Notes: generated by a model not told the origin, from the sequence alone. DNA of 64,000 nucleotides from Pseudomonas sp. RSB 5.4 (GCF_037126175.1 NZ_CP146986.1:3252501-3316500); one strand, 5' to 3'. Shown: positions 30,299 through 39,373, counted from the stretch's first letter. Made by a program: numbers and translations.

Positions 30299-31834
30299 AT
30301 GTCCACCTCTACCTTGCGTACACCCCCTATCGCCGAGATCTACGATGTTGCCGTTATTGGCGGCGGGATCAATGGCGTGGGGATCGCAGCGGATGCCGCC
30401 GGTCGCGGTCTCTCGGTGTTCCTTTGCGAAAAGGATGACCTGGCCAGCCACACCTCGTCGGCCAGCAGCAAACTGATCCACGGTGGCCTGCGCTACCTCG
30501 AACATTACGAATTCCGTCTGGTGCGTGAAGCGCTGGCCGAGCGCGAAGTGCTGCTGGCCAAGGCGCCGCACATCGTCAAGCCGATGCGCTTCGTGCTGCC
30601 GCACCGTCCGCACCTGCGTCCGGCGTGGATGATTCGCGCCGGCCTGTTCCTTTACGACAACCTCGGCAAGCGCGAAAAACTGCCAGGTTCGAAAAGCCTG
30701 AAGTTCGGTGCCGACAGTGCACTGAAAAGCGAAATTACCAAGGGCTTCGAATATTCCGATTGCTGGGTCGATGACGCCCGCCTCGTCGTTCTGAACGCCA
30801 TGGCCGCCCGGGAAAAAGGCGCCCACGTGCACACCCAGACCCGTTGCGTCAGCGCCCGCCGCGCCAAGGGCCTGTGGCACCTGAATCTGGAACGCGCCGA
30901 CGGCAGCCTGTTTTCGATCACTGCCAAAGCCTTGGTGAACGCCGCCGGTCCGTGGGTCGCCAAGTTCATTCGTGACGACCTGAAGATGGAATCGCCGTAC
31001 GGCATCCGCCTGATTCAGGGCAGCCACATCATCGTGCCGAAACTGTACGAAGGCGATCACGCGCACATCCTGCAAAACGAAGATCAGCGCATCGTCTTCA
31101 CCATTCCGTATCTGAACCACTTCACCCTGATCGGCACCACCGACCGCGAATACACCGGCGATCCGGCGAAAGTGGCAATCACCGACGGCGAAACCGATTA
31201 CCTGCTGAAAGTGGTCAACGCTCACTTCAAGAAGCAGATCACCCGCGACGACATTCAGCACAGCTACTCGGGCGTGCGTCCGCTGTGCAACGACGAATCC
31301 GACAACCCGTCCGCCGTGACCCGCGATTACACCCTGGCGCTGTCTGGCGGCGGCGAAGAAGCGCCGCTGTTGTCGGTGTTTGGCGGCAAGCTGACCACCT
31401 ACCGCAAACTCGCCGAGTCGGCGATGGCTCAGTTGATGCCGTACTTCACCCAGATGCGCCCGAGCTGGACCGCGACCGCGACCCTGCCCGGCGGCGAAGA
31501 CATGACTACCCCGCAAGCGTTGAGCGCGCAGATCCGCGACAAGTTCGACTTCGTCCCGACCGAGATCGCCCGCCGCTGGGCCACCACCTACGGCAGCCGC
31601 ACCTGGCGCATGCTCGAAGGCGTCGAGTCGCTGAATGACATGGGCGAACACCTCGGCGGCGGTCTCTACACCCGCGAGGTCGATTACCTGTGCAGCGAAG
31701 AATGGGCCACCACCGCGCACGACATCCTGTGGCGCCGCAGCAAGCTGGGCCTGTTCACCACCCCGGCCGAGCAAGAGAAACTGGCGGCGTACCTGGGCAA
31801 GGTCGAGCAGAACCGCAAGATTGAAGCGGCCTGA
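30299..31834 (+). CDS. glpD: Aerobic glycerol-3-phosphate dehydrogenase
   Basis: A 511-residue FAD enzyme that oxidises glycerol 3-phosphate to dihydroxyacetone phosphate and reduces membrane quinone. The dinucleotide motif VIGGGINGVGIAADAAGRG is near residue 20; SSASSKLIHGGLRYLE and GLRPLC-like GVRPLCNDES are conserved. The C-terminal DAO domain carries the usual WRRSKLGL ending. Start 30299 (MSTSTLRT) follows GAGG; the longer frame to 30200 crosses the operator cluster and is rejected. Confidence 0.97.
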   Translation: MSTSTLRTPPIAEIYDVAVIGGGINGVGIAADAAGRGLSVFLCEKDDLASHTSSASSKLIHGGLRYLEHYEFRLVREALAEREVLLAKAPHIVKPMRFVLPHRPHLRPAWMIRAGLFLYDNLGKREKLPGSKSLKFGADSALKSEITKGFEYSDCWVDDARLVVLNAMAAREKGAHVHTQTRCVSARRAKGLWHLNLERADGSLFSITAKALVNAAGPWVAKFIRDDLKMESPYGIRLIQGSHIIVPKLYEGDHAHILQNEDQRIVFTIPYLNHFTLIGTTDREYTGDPAKVAITDGETDYLLKVVNAHFKKQITRDDIQHSYSGVRPLCNDESDNPSAVTRDYTLALSGGGEEAPLLSVFGGKLTTYRKLAESAMAQLMPYFTQMRPSWTATATLPGGEDMTTPQALSAQIRDKFDFVPTEIARRWATTYGSRTWRMLEGVESLNDMGEHLGGGLYTREVDYLCSEEWATTAHDILWRRSKLGLFTTPAEQEKLAAYLGKVEQNRKIEAA

Positions 31835-31855
31835 CGTTTACAGCGCTTAAAACGA

Positions 31856-31889
31856 AGCCCCTGAATCTGACGATTCAGGGGCTTTTTTG
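31856..31889 (+). terminator. Rho-independent terminator after glpD
   Basis: AGCCCCTGAATC-tga-CGATTCAGGGGCT followed by TTTTTG, about 20 bases past the stop. Confidence 0.92.
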
Positions 31890-31913
31890 TTTATCCGCGC
31901 CGGACGCTTTACC

Positions 31914-32011
31914 TGTGGCGAGGGAGCTTGCTCCCGCTGGGTCGCGTAGCGGCCCCATTCATAAAAGCGGGCCTGCTGCGCAGTCCAGCGGGAGCAAGCT
32001 CCCTCGCCACA
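31914..32011. repeat. REP pair, family B
   Basis: TGTGGCGAGGGAGCTTGCTC and its complement, about 60 bases apart, with partly complementary inner arms (CCGCTGGG and CCAGCGGG). Lies between the glpD terminator and the aatJ control region. Confidence 0.9.
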
Positions 32012-32047
32012 AAGGTCGCGCTACCGAAAACAACTGGCAACAAAGCA

Positions 32048-32061
32048 TTCGGTTTTCCGAA
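32048..32061 (+). promoter_or_regulatory. AauR-type activator site 1 for aatJ
   Basis: TTCGGTTTTCCGAA is a perfect TTCGG-N4-CCGAA inverted repeat, the motif reported for AauR-responsive promoters of P. putida. It lies about 120 bases upstream of the sigma-54-like promoter, a suitable distance for an enhancer site. Confidence 0.75.
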
Positions 32062-32078
32062 CGCGACCTCCCGGTCGA

Positions 32079-32092
32079 TTCGGATAACCGGA
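32079..32092 (+). promoter_or_regulatory. AauR-type activator site 2 for aatJ
   Basis: TTCGGATAACCGGA has one mismatch to TTCGG-N4-CCGAA. Its centre is 31 bases from that of site 1, close to three helical turns, so two regulator dimers could sit on one face of the DNA. Confidence 0.6.
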
Positions 32093-32168
32093 TCAGTTTC
32101 ATCGAAAAACACCGACACAAAACTTTAATCACCTTAAAAATCAATCAATTAGCTGCCATAGACTGCTC

Positions 32169-32183
32169 TGGCACGACTCATGC
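32169..32183 (+). promoter_or_regulatory. Sigma-54 promoter (-24/-12) of aatJ
   Basis: TGGCACGACTCATGC agrees with the consensus TGGCACG-N4-TTGC at every fixed position but one (A for the first T of TTGC). The ATG of aatJ is about 117 bases downstream of the -12 element. AauR, the sigma-54 activator encoded downstream, is the expected partner. Confidence 0.75.
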
Positions 32184-32299
32184 TCTACACTCTCTCGACG
32201 AATGCCTGCCGTGCCAACACTTCAGGAGCCGTCAGGCATTCGAAGCACAAAAGGGCCGACGAACTGGCTCCATAAAAAAAACAATTCGAGGAAAATTTG

Positions 32300-33226
32300 A
32301 TGCGCATCGTTCCCCATATCCTGGGTGCAGCCATTGCTGCCGCTCTGATCAGCACACCAGTTTTCGCCGCCGAACTCACCGGCACCCTGAAGAAAATCAA
32401 CGATTCCGGCACCATCACGCTCGCTCACCGCGACAGCTCCATCCCGTTTTCCTACATCGCGGATGCTTCCGGCACACCCGTGGGTTACTCCCACGACATT
32501 CAGCTGGCCATCGTTGAAGCCCTGAAAAAAGACCTGAACAAGCCAGACCTTAAGGTCAAGTACAACCTGGTGACCTCGCAAACCCGTATCCCGCTGATCC
32601 AGAACGGCACCGCGGATATCGAGTGCGGCTCCACCACCAACAACGCCGAACGCGCCCAGCAAGTCGACTTCACCGTCAACATCTTCGAAATCGGCACCCG
32701 TCTGCTGGTCAAGAAAGACAAGGATGGCAAGCCGTCCTACGCTGACTTTGCCGACCTGAAAGGCAAAAACGTCGTGACCACCGCCGGCACCACGTCCGAG
32801 CGCATCATCAAAGCGATGAACGCCGACAAGCAGATGGGCATGAACATCATCTCCGCCAAAGACCACGGCGAATCCTTCAACATGCTGGAAAGCGGCCGCA
32901 CCGTTGCCTTCATGATGGACGACGCGCTGCTGGCCGGTGAAGAAGCCAAAGCCAAGAAGCCGACTGACTGGGTCATCACCGGTACTCCACAGTCCTTCGA
33001 AGCCTACGCGTGCATGGTTCGCAAAGACGACCCGGCCTTCAAGAAGGCTGTCGATGACGCCATTGTCGCCCTGTACAAATCCGGCGAGATCAACAAGATC
33101 TACAGCAAGTGGTTCGAGAGCGCGATCCCGCCAAAAGGCCTGAACCTGAACTTCCCGATGAGCGACAAGGTGAAAGAGCTGATCGCCAATCCAAGCGACA
33201 AGCCTGCGCCTGACGTAAAAATCTGA
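32300..33226 (+). CDS. aatJ: Acidic amino-acid ABC transporter, periplasmic binding protein
   Basis: A 308-residue class 3 solute-binding protein with a Sec signal peptide (cleavage after about residue 24, PVFAA). Landmarks include IPFSYIADASGTPVGYSHDI, DIECGSTTNNAERAQQVDFT and the C-terminal IYSKWFESAIPPKGLNLNFP typical of GltI-type glutamate/aspartate binders. GAGGA lies seven bases before ATG 32300; the TTG one codon earlier is not needed. It is the first gene of the aatJQMP set, with sigma-54 and AauR-like sites upstream and a stem-loop behind it. Confidence 0.93.
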   Translation: MRIVPHILGAAIAAALISTPVFAAELTGTLKKINDSGTITLAHRDSSIPFSYIADASGTPVGYSHDIQLAIVEALKKDLNKPDLKVKYNLVTSQTRIPLIQNGTADIECGSTTNNAERAQQVDFTVNIFEIGTRLLVKKDKDGKPSYADFADLKGKNVVTTAGTTSERIIKAMNADKQMGMNIISAKDHGESFNMLESGRTVAFMMDDALLAGEEAKAKKPTDWVITGTPQSFEAYACMVRKDDPAFKKAVDDAIVALYKSGEINKIYSKWFESAIPPKGLNLNFPMSDKVKELIANPSDKPAPDVKI

Positions 33227-33243
33227 TTCCTGACTAACCTGTC

Positions 33244-33269
33244 GTCTGAGGGAGCAACCTCCCTCAGAC
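33244..33269 (+). promoter_or_regulatory. Stable stem-loop between aatJ and aatQ
   Basis: GTCTGAGGGAG-caac-CTCCCTCAGAC forms an 11-bp perfect stem with a 4-base loop, without a following T run. Such stems after binding-protein genes commonly protect the upstream mRNA, giving more binding protein than permease. Partial termination is the alternative. Confidence 0.7.
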
Positions 33270-33417
33270 GTCTGTTACTACCTGCTGGCTATACAGTGGA
33301 ACACTCGACCTGGCGGTTTTCGAGCCGATCGCGTGTGCCCGGCGTTCAACGTCGGACGGGAAAGGATCTTCCCCAAGCGGGTGCTTGTACATCGATCGAT
33401 TTCGAGGGGAGACCCTA

Positions 33418-34164
33418 ATGAATTACAACTGGGACTGGGGCGTGTTCTTCAAGTCCACCGGCGTGGGCAGCGAGACTTATCTCGACTGGTTCATCTCCGG
33501 ACTGGGCTGGACCATCGCCATCGCCGTCGTGGCATGGATTATCGCCTTGCTGCTGGGCTCCGTTCTTGGGGTCATGCGCACCGTACCGAGCCGCCTCGTG
33601 TCGGGCATCGCGACCTGCTACGTCGAACTGTTTCGCAACGTACCGCTGCTGGTTCAGCTGTTCATCTGGTACTTCCTGGTACCCGACCTGCTGCCGCAAA
33701 ACCTGCAGGACTGGTACAAACAGGATCTCAACCCGACCACCTCGGCCTACCTGAGTGTCGTCGTGTGCCTGGGCCTGTTCACCGCCGCCCGGGTCTGCGA
33801 GCAAGTGCGCACCGGCATCCAGGCGCTGCCACGCGGCCAGGAATCCGCCGCCCGCGCCATGGGTTTCAAGCTGCCGCAGATCTACTGGAACGTGCTGCTG
33901 CCCCAGGCCTACCGCATCATCATTCCGCCGCTGACCTCGGAATTCCTCAACGTCTTCAAGAACTCCTCCGTGGCGTCTTTGATCGGCCTGATGGAACTGC
34001 TGGCGCAAACCAAGCAGACCGCCGAATTCTCGGCCAACCTGTTTGAAGCCTTCACGCTGGCCACGCTGATCTACTTCACCCTGAACATGAGCCTGATGTT
34101 GCTGATGCGCCTGGTCGAGAAGAAAGTCGCAGTGCCCGGCCTGATCTCCGTGGGGGGTAAATAA
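33418..34164 (+). CDS. aatQ: Acidic amino-acid ABC transporter, permease 1
   Basis: A 248-residue HisMQ-type inner-membrane permease. Several hydrophobic segments, VELFRNVPLLVQLFIWYFLV near residue 80, and the EAA-like loop GQESAARAMGFKLPQIYW that contacts the ATPase are visible. GGGGAGA precedes the ATG. It forms a heterodimer with AatM, whose ATG overlaps this gene's stop codon by one base. Confidence 0.93.
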   Translation: MNYNWDWGVFFKSTGVGSETYLDWFISGLGWTIAIAVVAWIIALLLGSVLGVMRTVPSRLVSGIATCYVELFRNVPLLVQLFIWYFLVPDLLPQNLQDWYKQDLNPTTSAYLSVVVCLGLFTAARVCEQVRTGIQALPRGQESAARAMGFKLPQIYWNVLLPQAYRIIIPPLTSEFLNVFKNSSVASLIGLMELLAQTKQTAEFSANLFEAFTLATLIYFTLNMSLMLLMRLVEKKVAVPGLISVGGK

Positions 34165-34835
34165 TGGACTTCGATTTCAGCGGCATCATCCCCGCGATCC
34201 CGGGCCTGTGGAACGGCATGGTCATGACCTTGCAGTTGATGGTCATGGGCGTGGTCGGCGGCATCGTGCTGGGGACCATCCTCGCGCTGATGCGCCTGTC
34301 GTCCAGCAAACTGCTGTCGCGCGTCGCCGGCGCCTACGTGAACTACTTCCGCTCGATCCCGCTGCTGCTGGTGATCACCTGGTTCTACCTGGCGGTGCCG
34401 TTCGTGCTGCGCTGGATCACCGGCGAAGACACCCCGATCGGCGCGTTCACCTCCTGCGTCGTGGCCTTCATGATGTTCGAAGCCGCGTACTTCTGTGAGA
34501 TCGTCCGGGCCGGCGTGCAGTCGATCCCCAAAGGCCAGATGGCCGCGGCCCAGGCGATGGGCATGACCTATGGCCAGACCATGCGTCTGATCATCCTGCC
34601 CCAGGCGTTCCGCAAGATGACCCCGTTGCTGCTGCAACAGTCGATCATCCTGTTCCAGGACACCTCGCTGGTCTACACCGTGGGCCTGGTGGACTTCCTC
34701 AACTCCGCCCGCTCCAGCGGCGACATCATCGGTCGTTCCAACGAGTTCCTGATCTTTGCCGGTGTCGTCTACTTCATCATCAGCTTTTCCGCCTCGCTGC
34801 TGGTCAAGCGTCTGCAAAAAAGGTTTGCCGTATGA
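34164..34835 (+). CDS. aatM: Acidic amino-acid ABC transporter, permease 2
   Basis: A 223-residue partner permease of AatQ. It has the conserved [20 protein letters not shown] and the EAA-type loop [20 protein letters not shown]. Its start is embedded in the aatQ stop (TAATG), and its end overlaps aatP by 4 bases, indicating translational coupling and fixed stoichiometry. Confidence 0.93.
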   Translation: MDFDFSGIIPAIPGLWNGMVMTLQLMVMGVVGGIVLGTILALMRLSSSKLLSRVAGAYVNYFRSIPLLLVITWFYLAVPFVLRWITGEDTPIGAFTSCVVAFMMFEAAYFCEIVRAGVQSIPKGQMAAAQAMGMTYGQTMRLIILPQAFRKMTPLLLQQSIILFQDTSLVYTVGLVDFLNSARSSGDIIGRSNEFLIFAGVVYFIISFSASLLVKRLQKRFAV

Positions 34836-35566
34836 TCTCCATCAAGAACATCAACAAGTGGTATGGCGACTTCCAGGTGCTGACTGATTGCAGCACCGAG
34901 GTCAAGAAAGGCGAAGTGATCGTGGTCTGCGGCCCGTCGGGCTCGGGCAAGTCGACCCTGATCAAGTGCGTCAACGCGCTGGAGCCGTTCCAGAAAGGCG
35001 ACATCGTCGTCGACGGCACCTCGATTGCCGACTCCAAGACCAACCTGCCGAAACTGCGTTCGCGCGTCGGTATGGTGTTCCAGCACTTCGAGCTGTTCCC
35101 GCACCTGACCATCACCGAGAACCTGACCATCGCGCAGATCAAGGTGCTGGGCCGCAGCAAGGAAGAGGCGACCAAGAAAGGTCTGCAACTGCTTGATCGC
35201 GTCGGTCTGTCGGCGCATGCCCACAAGCACCCGGGGCAACTGTCCGGCGGCCAACAACAGCGTGTGGCGATTGCCCGTGCGCTGGCGATGGACCCGATCG
35301 TCATGCTGTTCGACGAACCGACCTCGGCGCTCGACCCGGAAATGGTCAACGAAGTGCTCGACGTGATGGTGCAACTGGCCCAGGAAGGCATGACCATGAT
35401 GTGCGTGACCCACGAGATGGGCTTCGCCCGCAAAGTGGCTGACCGCGTGATCTTCATGGACGCCGGCAAGATCATCGAAGACTGCCCGAAAGAGGAGTTC
35501 TTCGGCGACATCAGCGCCCGCTCCGAACGCGCGCAGCATTTCCTCGAGAAAATCCTGCAGCACTAA
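34832..35566 (+). CDS. aatP: Acidic amino-acid ABC transporter, ATPase
   Basis: A 244-residue ATPase of the polar amino-acid (PAAT) family: Walker [12 protein letters not shown]-loop [10 protein letters not shown], signature [15 protein letters not shown], Walker [13 protein letters not shown] and the switch His in [13 protein letters not shown]. It drives glutamate/aspartate uptake by AatJQM. Length is normal for GltL-type ATPases. Confidence 0.94.
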   Translation: MISIKNINKWYGDFQVLTDCSTEVKKGEVIVVCGPSGSGKSTLIKCVNALEPFQKGDIVVDGTSIADSKTNLPKLRSRVGMVFQHFELFPHLTITENLTIAQIKVLGRSKEEATKKGLQLLDRVGLSAHAHKHPGQLSGGQQQRVAIARALAMDPIVMLFDEPTSALDPEMVNEVLDVMVQLAQEGMTMMCVTHEMGFARKVADRVIFMDAGKIIEDCPKEEFFGDISARSERAQHFLEKILQH

Positions 35567-35586
35567 AAGCAATACCGATTTGCCCT

Positions 35587-35719
35587 TGTGGCGAGGGAGC
35601 TTGCTCCCGCTGGGTCGCGCAGCGGCCCCAAAACCTGCCAATGCGATCTGTCTGAAACACCGCATTGAATGGATTTACGACTGCTTCGCAGCCGAGCGGG
35701 AGCAAGCTCCCTCGCCACA
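35587..35719. repeat. REP pair, family B
   Basis: TGTGGCGAGGGAGCTTGCTC and its complement about 90 bases apart, between aatP and aauS. It leaves only some 65 bases for an aauS promoter. Confidence 0.88.
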
Positions 35720-35784
35720 GGTTCCAGGCTCGACCAAACCAGTGCGTCGTCCGCGGCAGCGCTGGTTGACCCAAGGCAACTGTG

Positions 35785-37686
35785 ATGAAATGCGACCCCA
35801 ATCTCTATCGCGCAGCGCCGCCATCACTTGCCGTGAAGCCCCGTCTGATTCGCCATCTGTTCCTGCCGCCGCTGATCATCATCCTGATGATCGGACTGGG
35901 TTACATCGGCTTCTGGACCAGTGAACATTTCGGCATCCGCAGCCTCAGCGAAAACGGCCAGCGTCAGCTCGAACTGCACGCGCGTACGGTCGAAAGCGAG
36001 ATCAGCAAATACACCTACCTGCCCAGCCTGCTGGAACTGGAAACCAGTGTCCCGCAACTGCTGGCCGACCCGACCCCGGAACACCGGCAGACAGTCAATG
36101 CTTACCTTGAAGGCCTGAACCGGCGCAGCCGCAGTCGGGCCATCTACGTCATGGACACCACCGGCCGCGTGATGGCCACCAGCAACTGGCGCGACGTCGA
36201 CAGTTACCTCGGTGAAGACCTGTCCTTCCGCGCCTATTTCCAGAAAGCCGTGCGCGGCGAGCCCGGACGTTTCTACGGCATCGGCAGCACCAGCGGCGAG
36301 CCCGGTTACTACCTCGCCCATGGCCTGGAAGAACACGGCAAGATCATCGGCGTCGCCGTGGTCAAGGTGCGCCTCGAAGCCCTGGAAGAGCGTTGGCAGC
36401 GCGCCCGCCTGGAAGCCTTCGTCAGCGATGAGAACGGCATCATTATTCTTTCCAGCGATCCGGCGCGACGCCTCAAGTCCGTAATACCGCTGGGTGATGA
36501 AACCAAAGAAAAACTCGCGCGCAGCCTGCAGTACTACTGGTTCCCGCTCAACGAACTGCAACCGCTGGCCCGCGAAACCCTCGCCGAAGGTGTAGAGAAA
36601 CTGACCTTCCCGGCCAACAGCGAACTGAGCGCCGATGACGACAGCATCAGCTATCTTGCGCAGACCCGACCACTGAACGACACACCGTGGAATTTCACCC
36701 TGCTCACGCCGTTGCAGGACTTGCGCCGTGAAGCGATCAACCAAGGCATTCTGGTGGCGGTGGCCTTCGCCCTGGTGGCGTTCCTGCTGATCGCCTGGAA
36801 CGAACGGCGCAAGGTCATCGCCACCCGCCTCGCCGCTCGCGAAGCCTTGCAGGAAGCCAACAATCAACTGGAGCGTCGGATTACCGAACGCACCGGCGAT
36901 CTGCGTGCCAGCAACGAACGGCTGAAGAGCCAGATCCGCGAACGGCGCCAGGCCGAGGAAACCCTGCGCCGCGCTCAGGACGAACTGGTGCAGGCCGGCA
37001 AACTCGCGGCCATCGGCCAGATGTCGACCAGCATCGCCCACGAACTGAACCAGCCGCTGGCGGCAATGCGCACCCTGTCCGGCAACACCATTCGCTTTCT
37101 GGAACGCGGCCAGCTCGACGTCGCCAGCACCAACCTCAAGACCATCAACGACCTGATCGACCGCATGGGGCGGATCACCGCCAGCCTGCGCTCGTTCGCC
37201 CGGCGCGGCGACAACGAAGGCCAGGCCAGTCTCGGCAAAGCCGTGGACGCCGCCCTGCAACTGCTCGGCGCGCGGGTCGAGAGCATGGCGCTGCAACTGC
37301 ACCGGCAGTTCAGCGACGTGCAGGTGCAGATCGACCAGACCCGCCTCGAACAGATTCTGGTCAACCTGATCGGCAACGCCCTCGACGCCATGCAGGCGCA
37401 ACCCGCGCCGCAGCTATGGCTGGAAGGCGAAGAGTTCAACGGCAAATATCGCCTGCGGGTGCGCGACAACGGCCACGGGGTCGACGCCGAAGCGCGCAAG
37501 CATCTGTTCGAGCCGTTCTTCACCACCAAACCCGGCGAACAGGGGCTGGGCCTCGGCCTGACCCTTTCCGCCAGCCTCGCTGCCGCCACCGGCGGGCATC
37601 TGGGTGTCGAACACCCGGCCAGCGGTGGCACCACCTTCGTCCTCAGTTTACCGTTGGTAAGCCCTACTCCTGCCGAGCCAATATGA
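35785..37686 (+). CDS. aauS: Sensor histidine kinase AauS (DctB-like), acidic amino-acid sensing
   Basis: A 633-residue membrane kinase. First helix about residues 28-48 (FLPPLIIILMIGLGYIGF), a periplasmic double-Cache-like sensor to about 310, a second helix (ILVAVAFALVAFLLIAW), a coiled coil (RRQAEETLRRAQDELVQAGK), then the H-box SIAHELNQPLAAM and an ATPase domain with DNGHGVDAEAR and GLGLGLTLSASLAA. The layout is that of DctB-type C4-dicarboxylate sensors. Its position behind aatJQMP and its overlap with aauR identify it as AauS. Confidence 0.92.
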   Translation: MKCDPNLYRAAPPSLAVKPRLIRHLFLPPLIIILMIGLGYIGFWTSEHFGIRSLSENGQRQLELHARTVESEISKYTYLPSLLELETSVPQLLADPTPEHRQTVNAYLEGLNRRSRSRAIYVMDTTGRVMATSNWRDVDSYLGEDLSFRAYFQKAVRGEPGRFYGIGSTSGEPGYYLAHGLEEHGKIIGVAVVKVRLEALEERWQRARLEAFVSDENGIIILSSDPARRLKSVIPLGDETKEKLARSLQYYWFPLNELQPLARETLAEGVEKLTFPANSELSADDDSISYLAQTRPLNDTPWNFTLLTPLQDLRREAINQGILVAVAFALVAFLLIAWNERRKVIATRLAAREALQEANNQLERRITERTGDLRASNERLKSQIRERRQAEETLRRAQDELVQAGKLAAIGQMSTSIAHELNQPLAAMRTLSGNTIRFLERGQLDVASTNLKTINDLIDRMGRITASLRSFARRGDNEGQASLGKAVDAALQLLGARVESMALQLHRQFSDVQVQIDQTRLEQILVNLIGNALDAMQAQPAPQLWLEGEEFNGKYRLRVRDNGHGVDAEARKHLFEPFFTTKPGEQGLGLGLTLSASLAAATGGHLGVEHPASGGTTFVLSLPLVSPTPAEPI

Positions 37687-39011
37687 ACCACGACCTTAGT
37701 GTGCTGATCGTCGAAGACGACCCCCATGTGCTGCTCGGCTGCGAGCAGGCGCTGACCCTGGAAGACATTCCCTGCATCGGCGTCGGCAGTGCCGAAGATG
37801 CGCTGGAGCGGGTCGGCGACAACTTTGCCGGGATCGTCATCAGCGACATTCGCCTGCCCGGCATCGATGGCCTGGAACTGCTGACCCGCCTCAAGGCACG
37901 CGACCGCAGTCTGCCGGTGGTGCTGATCACCGGTCATGGCGATATCTCCATGGCGGTCGGCGCGATGCAGAAAGGCGCCTACGATTTCATGGAGAAACCG
38001 TTCTCGCCGGAACGTCTGGTGGATGTCGCCCGCCGCGCACTGGAGCAACGCAGCCTCGCCCGCGAAGTCTCCTCGCTGCGTCGGCAACTGGCCGAACGCG
38101 ACTCCCTCGAAGGTCGGATCATCGGGCGCTCGCCAGCCATGCAGAACCTGCGCGAGCTGATCGCCAACGTCGCCGACACTTCGGCCAACGTATTGATCGA
38201 AGGCGAGACCGGCACCGGCAAGGAACTGGTCGCCCGTTGCCTGCACGACTTCAGTCGTCGGCATGCCAAGCAGTTCGTCGCGCTGAACTGCGGCGGCCTG
38301 CCGGAAAACCTCTTCGAAAGCGAGATCTTCGGCCACGAGGCCAACGCCTTTACCGGTGCCGGCAAACGGCGCATCGGCAAGATCGAACACGCCGACGGCG
38401 GCACGCTGTTCCTCGATGAAGTGGAAAGCATGCCCCTGCCGTTGCAGATCAAATTGCTGCGCGTGTTGCAGGAACGCACCCTCGAACGCCTCGGCTCGAA
38501 CCAGAGCGTGGCGGTGGATTGCCGGGTGATTGCCGCGACCAAATCCGACCTCGACGAAGCGAGCAAGGCCGGCGAGTTTCGCAGCGACTTGTACTACCGC
38601 CTCAACGTGGTGACCCTGGAACTGCCACCGCTGCGCGAACGCCGTGAAGACATCCTGCAACTGTTCGAACACTTCACCCAGCAGTCGGCGCTACGTTTCG
38701 ACCGCGCTCTGCCGGAGCTGGACAACCAGACCCTATCGAACCTGATGAGCCACGATTGGCCGGGCAACGTGCGCGAACTGCGCAACGTCGCCGAGCGCTT
38801 TGCCCTCGGCCTGCCGGCGTTCAAGAAGTCCGGCGCCAGCAGCGGCGGTCAAGGTCTGGCGTTCGCCGAAGCGGTGGAAGCCTTCGAGCGCAACCTGCTC
38901 AACGATGCCTTGCAACGCAGCGGCGGCAACCTGACCCAGGCCAGTCTGGAACTGGGCATGGCCAAGACCACGCTGTTCGACAAAGTGAAAAAGTACGGGT
39001 TGAGCCACTGA
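37683..39011 (+). CDS. aauR: Sigma-54-dependent response regulator AauR, with a changed GAFTGA loop
   Basis: A 442-residue NtrC-class activator: receiver (EDD 11-13, phospho-acceptor Asp55, Lys105), AAA+ domain with Walker A GETGTGKE (174-181), Walker B GGTLFLDEVES, and a Fis-like C-terminal helix-turn-helix (LTQASLELGMAKTTLFDKVK). The sigma-54-contacting loop normally reads GAFTGA; here it is GHEANAFTGA with Asn221 in place of the first Gly. It overlaps aauS by 4 bases. It should activate aatJQMP and related glutamate/aspartate genes. Confidence 0.92.
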   Translation: MNHDLSVLIVEDDPHVLLGCEQALTLEDIPCIGVGSAEDALERVGDNFAGIVISDIRLPGIDGLELLTRLKARDRSLPVVLITGHGDISMAVGAMQKGAYDFMEKPFSPERLVDVARRALEQRSLAREVSSLRRQLAERDSLEGRIIGRSPAMQNLRELIANVADTSANVLIEGETGTGKELVARCLHDFSRRHAKQFVALNCGGLPENLFESEIFGHEANAFTGAGKRRIGKIEHADGGTLFLDEVESMPLPLQIKLLRVLQERTLERLGSNQSVAVDCRVIAATKSDLDEASKAGEFRSDLYYRLNVVTLELPPLRERREDILQLFEHFTQQSALRFDRALPELDNQTLSNLMSHDWPGNVRELRNVAERFALGLPAFKKSGASSGGQGLAFAEAVEAFERNLLNDALQRSGGNLTQASLELGMAKTTLFDKVKKYGLSH

Positions 39012-39349
39012 TGGATCTGATACTCAAAGCGGCACTTGGCGCGGCAGTGGTGGTGATTCTCGCCGCGCTGTCGAAGACCCGAAACTATTACATCGCCGGA
39101 CTGGTGCCGCTGTTTCCGACCTTCGCGCTGATCGCCCACTACATCGTCGGCAACAGCCGTTCGATCGATGACCTGAAGGCGACCATCGTGTTCGGCATGT
39201 GGTCGATCATTCCGTACTTCATCTATCTGGCGACGCTGTACGTGATGGTTGACCGCATGCGCCTGGAGGCGTCGCTCGCCGTGGCCGTGGTCGCGTGGTT
39301 GATCGCCGCCACCGTGCTCGTCTCGGTGTGGGTGCGGCTGCACGCCTGA
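39011..39349 (+). CDS. glpM: GlpM family membrane protein
   Basis: A 112-residue protein with four predicted helices, including AALGAAVVVILAALSKTRNY and YIAGLVPLFPTFALIAHYIV. It belongs to the GlpM family, linked to the glp regulon and alginate in P. aeruginosa, where it follows glpD. Here aat and aau genes lie between glpD and glpM, and glpM's ATG overlaps the aauR stop by one base, so its expression is now tied to aauSR. The molecular role is unknown. Confidence 0.88.
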   Translation: MDLILKAALGAAVVVILAALSKTRNYYIAGLVPLFPTFALIAHYIVGNSRSIDDLKATIVFGMWSIIPYFIYLATLYVMVDRMRLEASLAVAVVAWLIAATVLVSVWVRLHA

Positions 39350-39358
39350 GGCAACGGC

Positions 39359-39373
39359 TGGCCCGTCCCTTGC
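39359..39373 (+). promoter_or_regulatory. Candidate sigma-54 promoter of the arginase-like operon
   Basis: TGGCCCGTCCCTTGC (followed by A) differs from TGGCACG-N4-TTGC at a single position. It starts ten bases after the glpM stop and about 100 bases before the TTG start of the arginase-like gene. Activator unknown. Confidence 0.65.

Noticed and set aside
36975..38672. A 565-codon reverse-strand frame across aauS and aauR
   Set aside because: It spans two genes with clear kinase and regulator motifs; no independent evidence.
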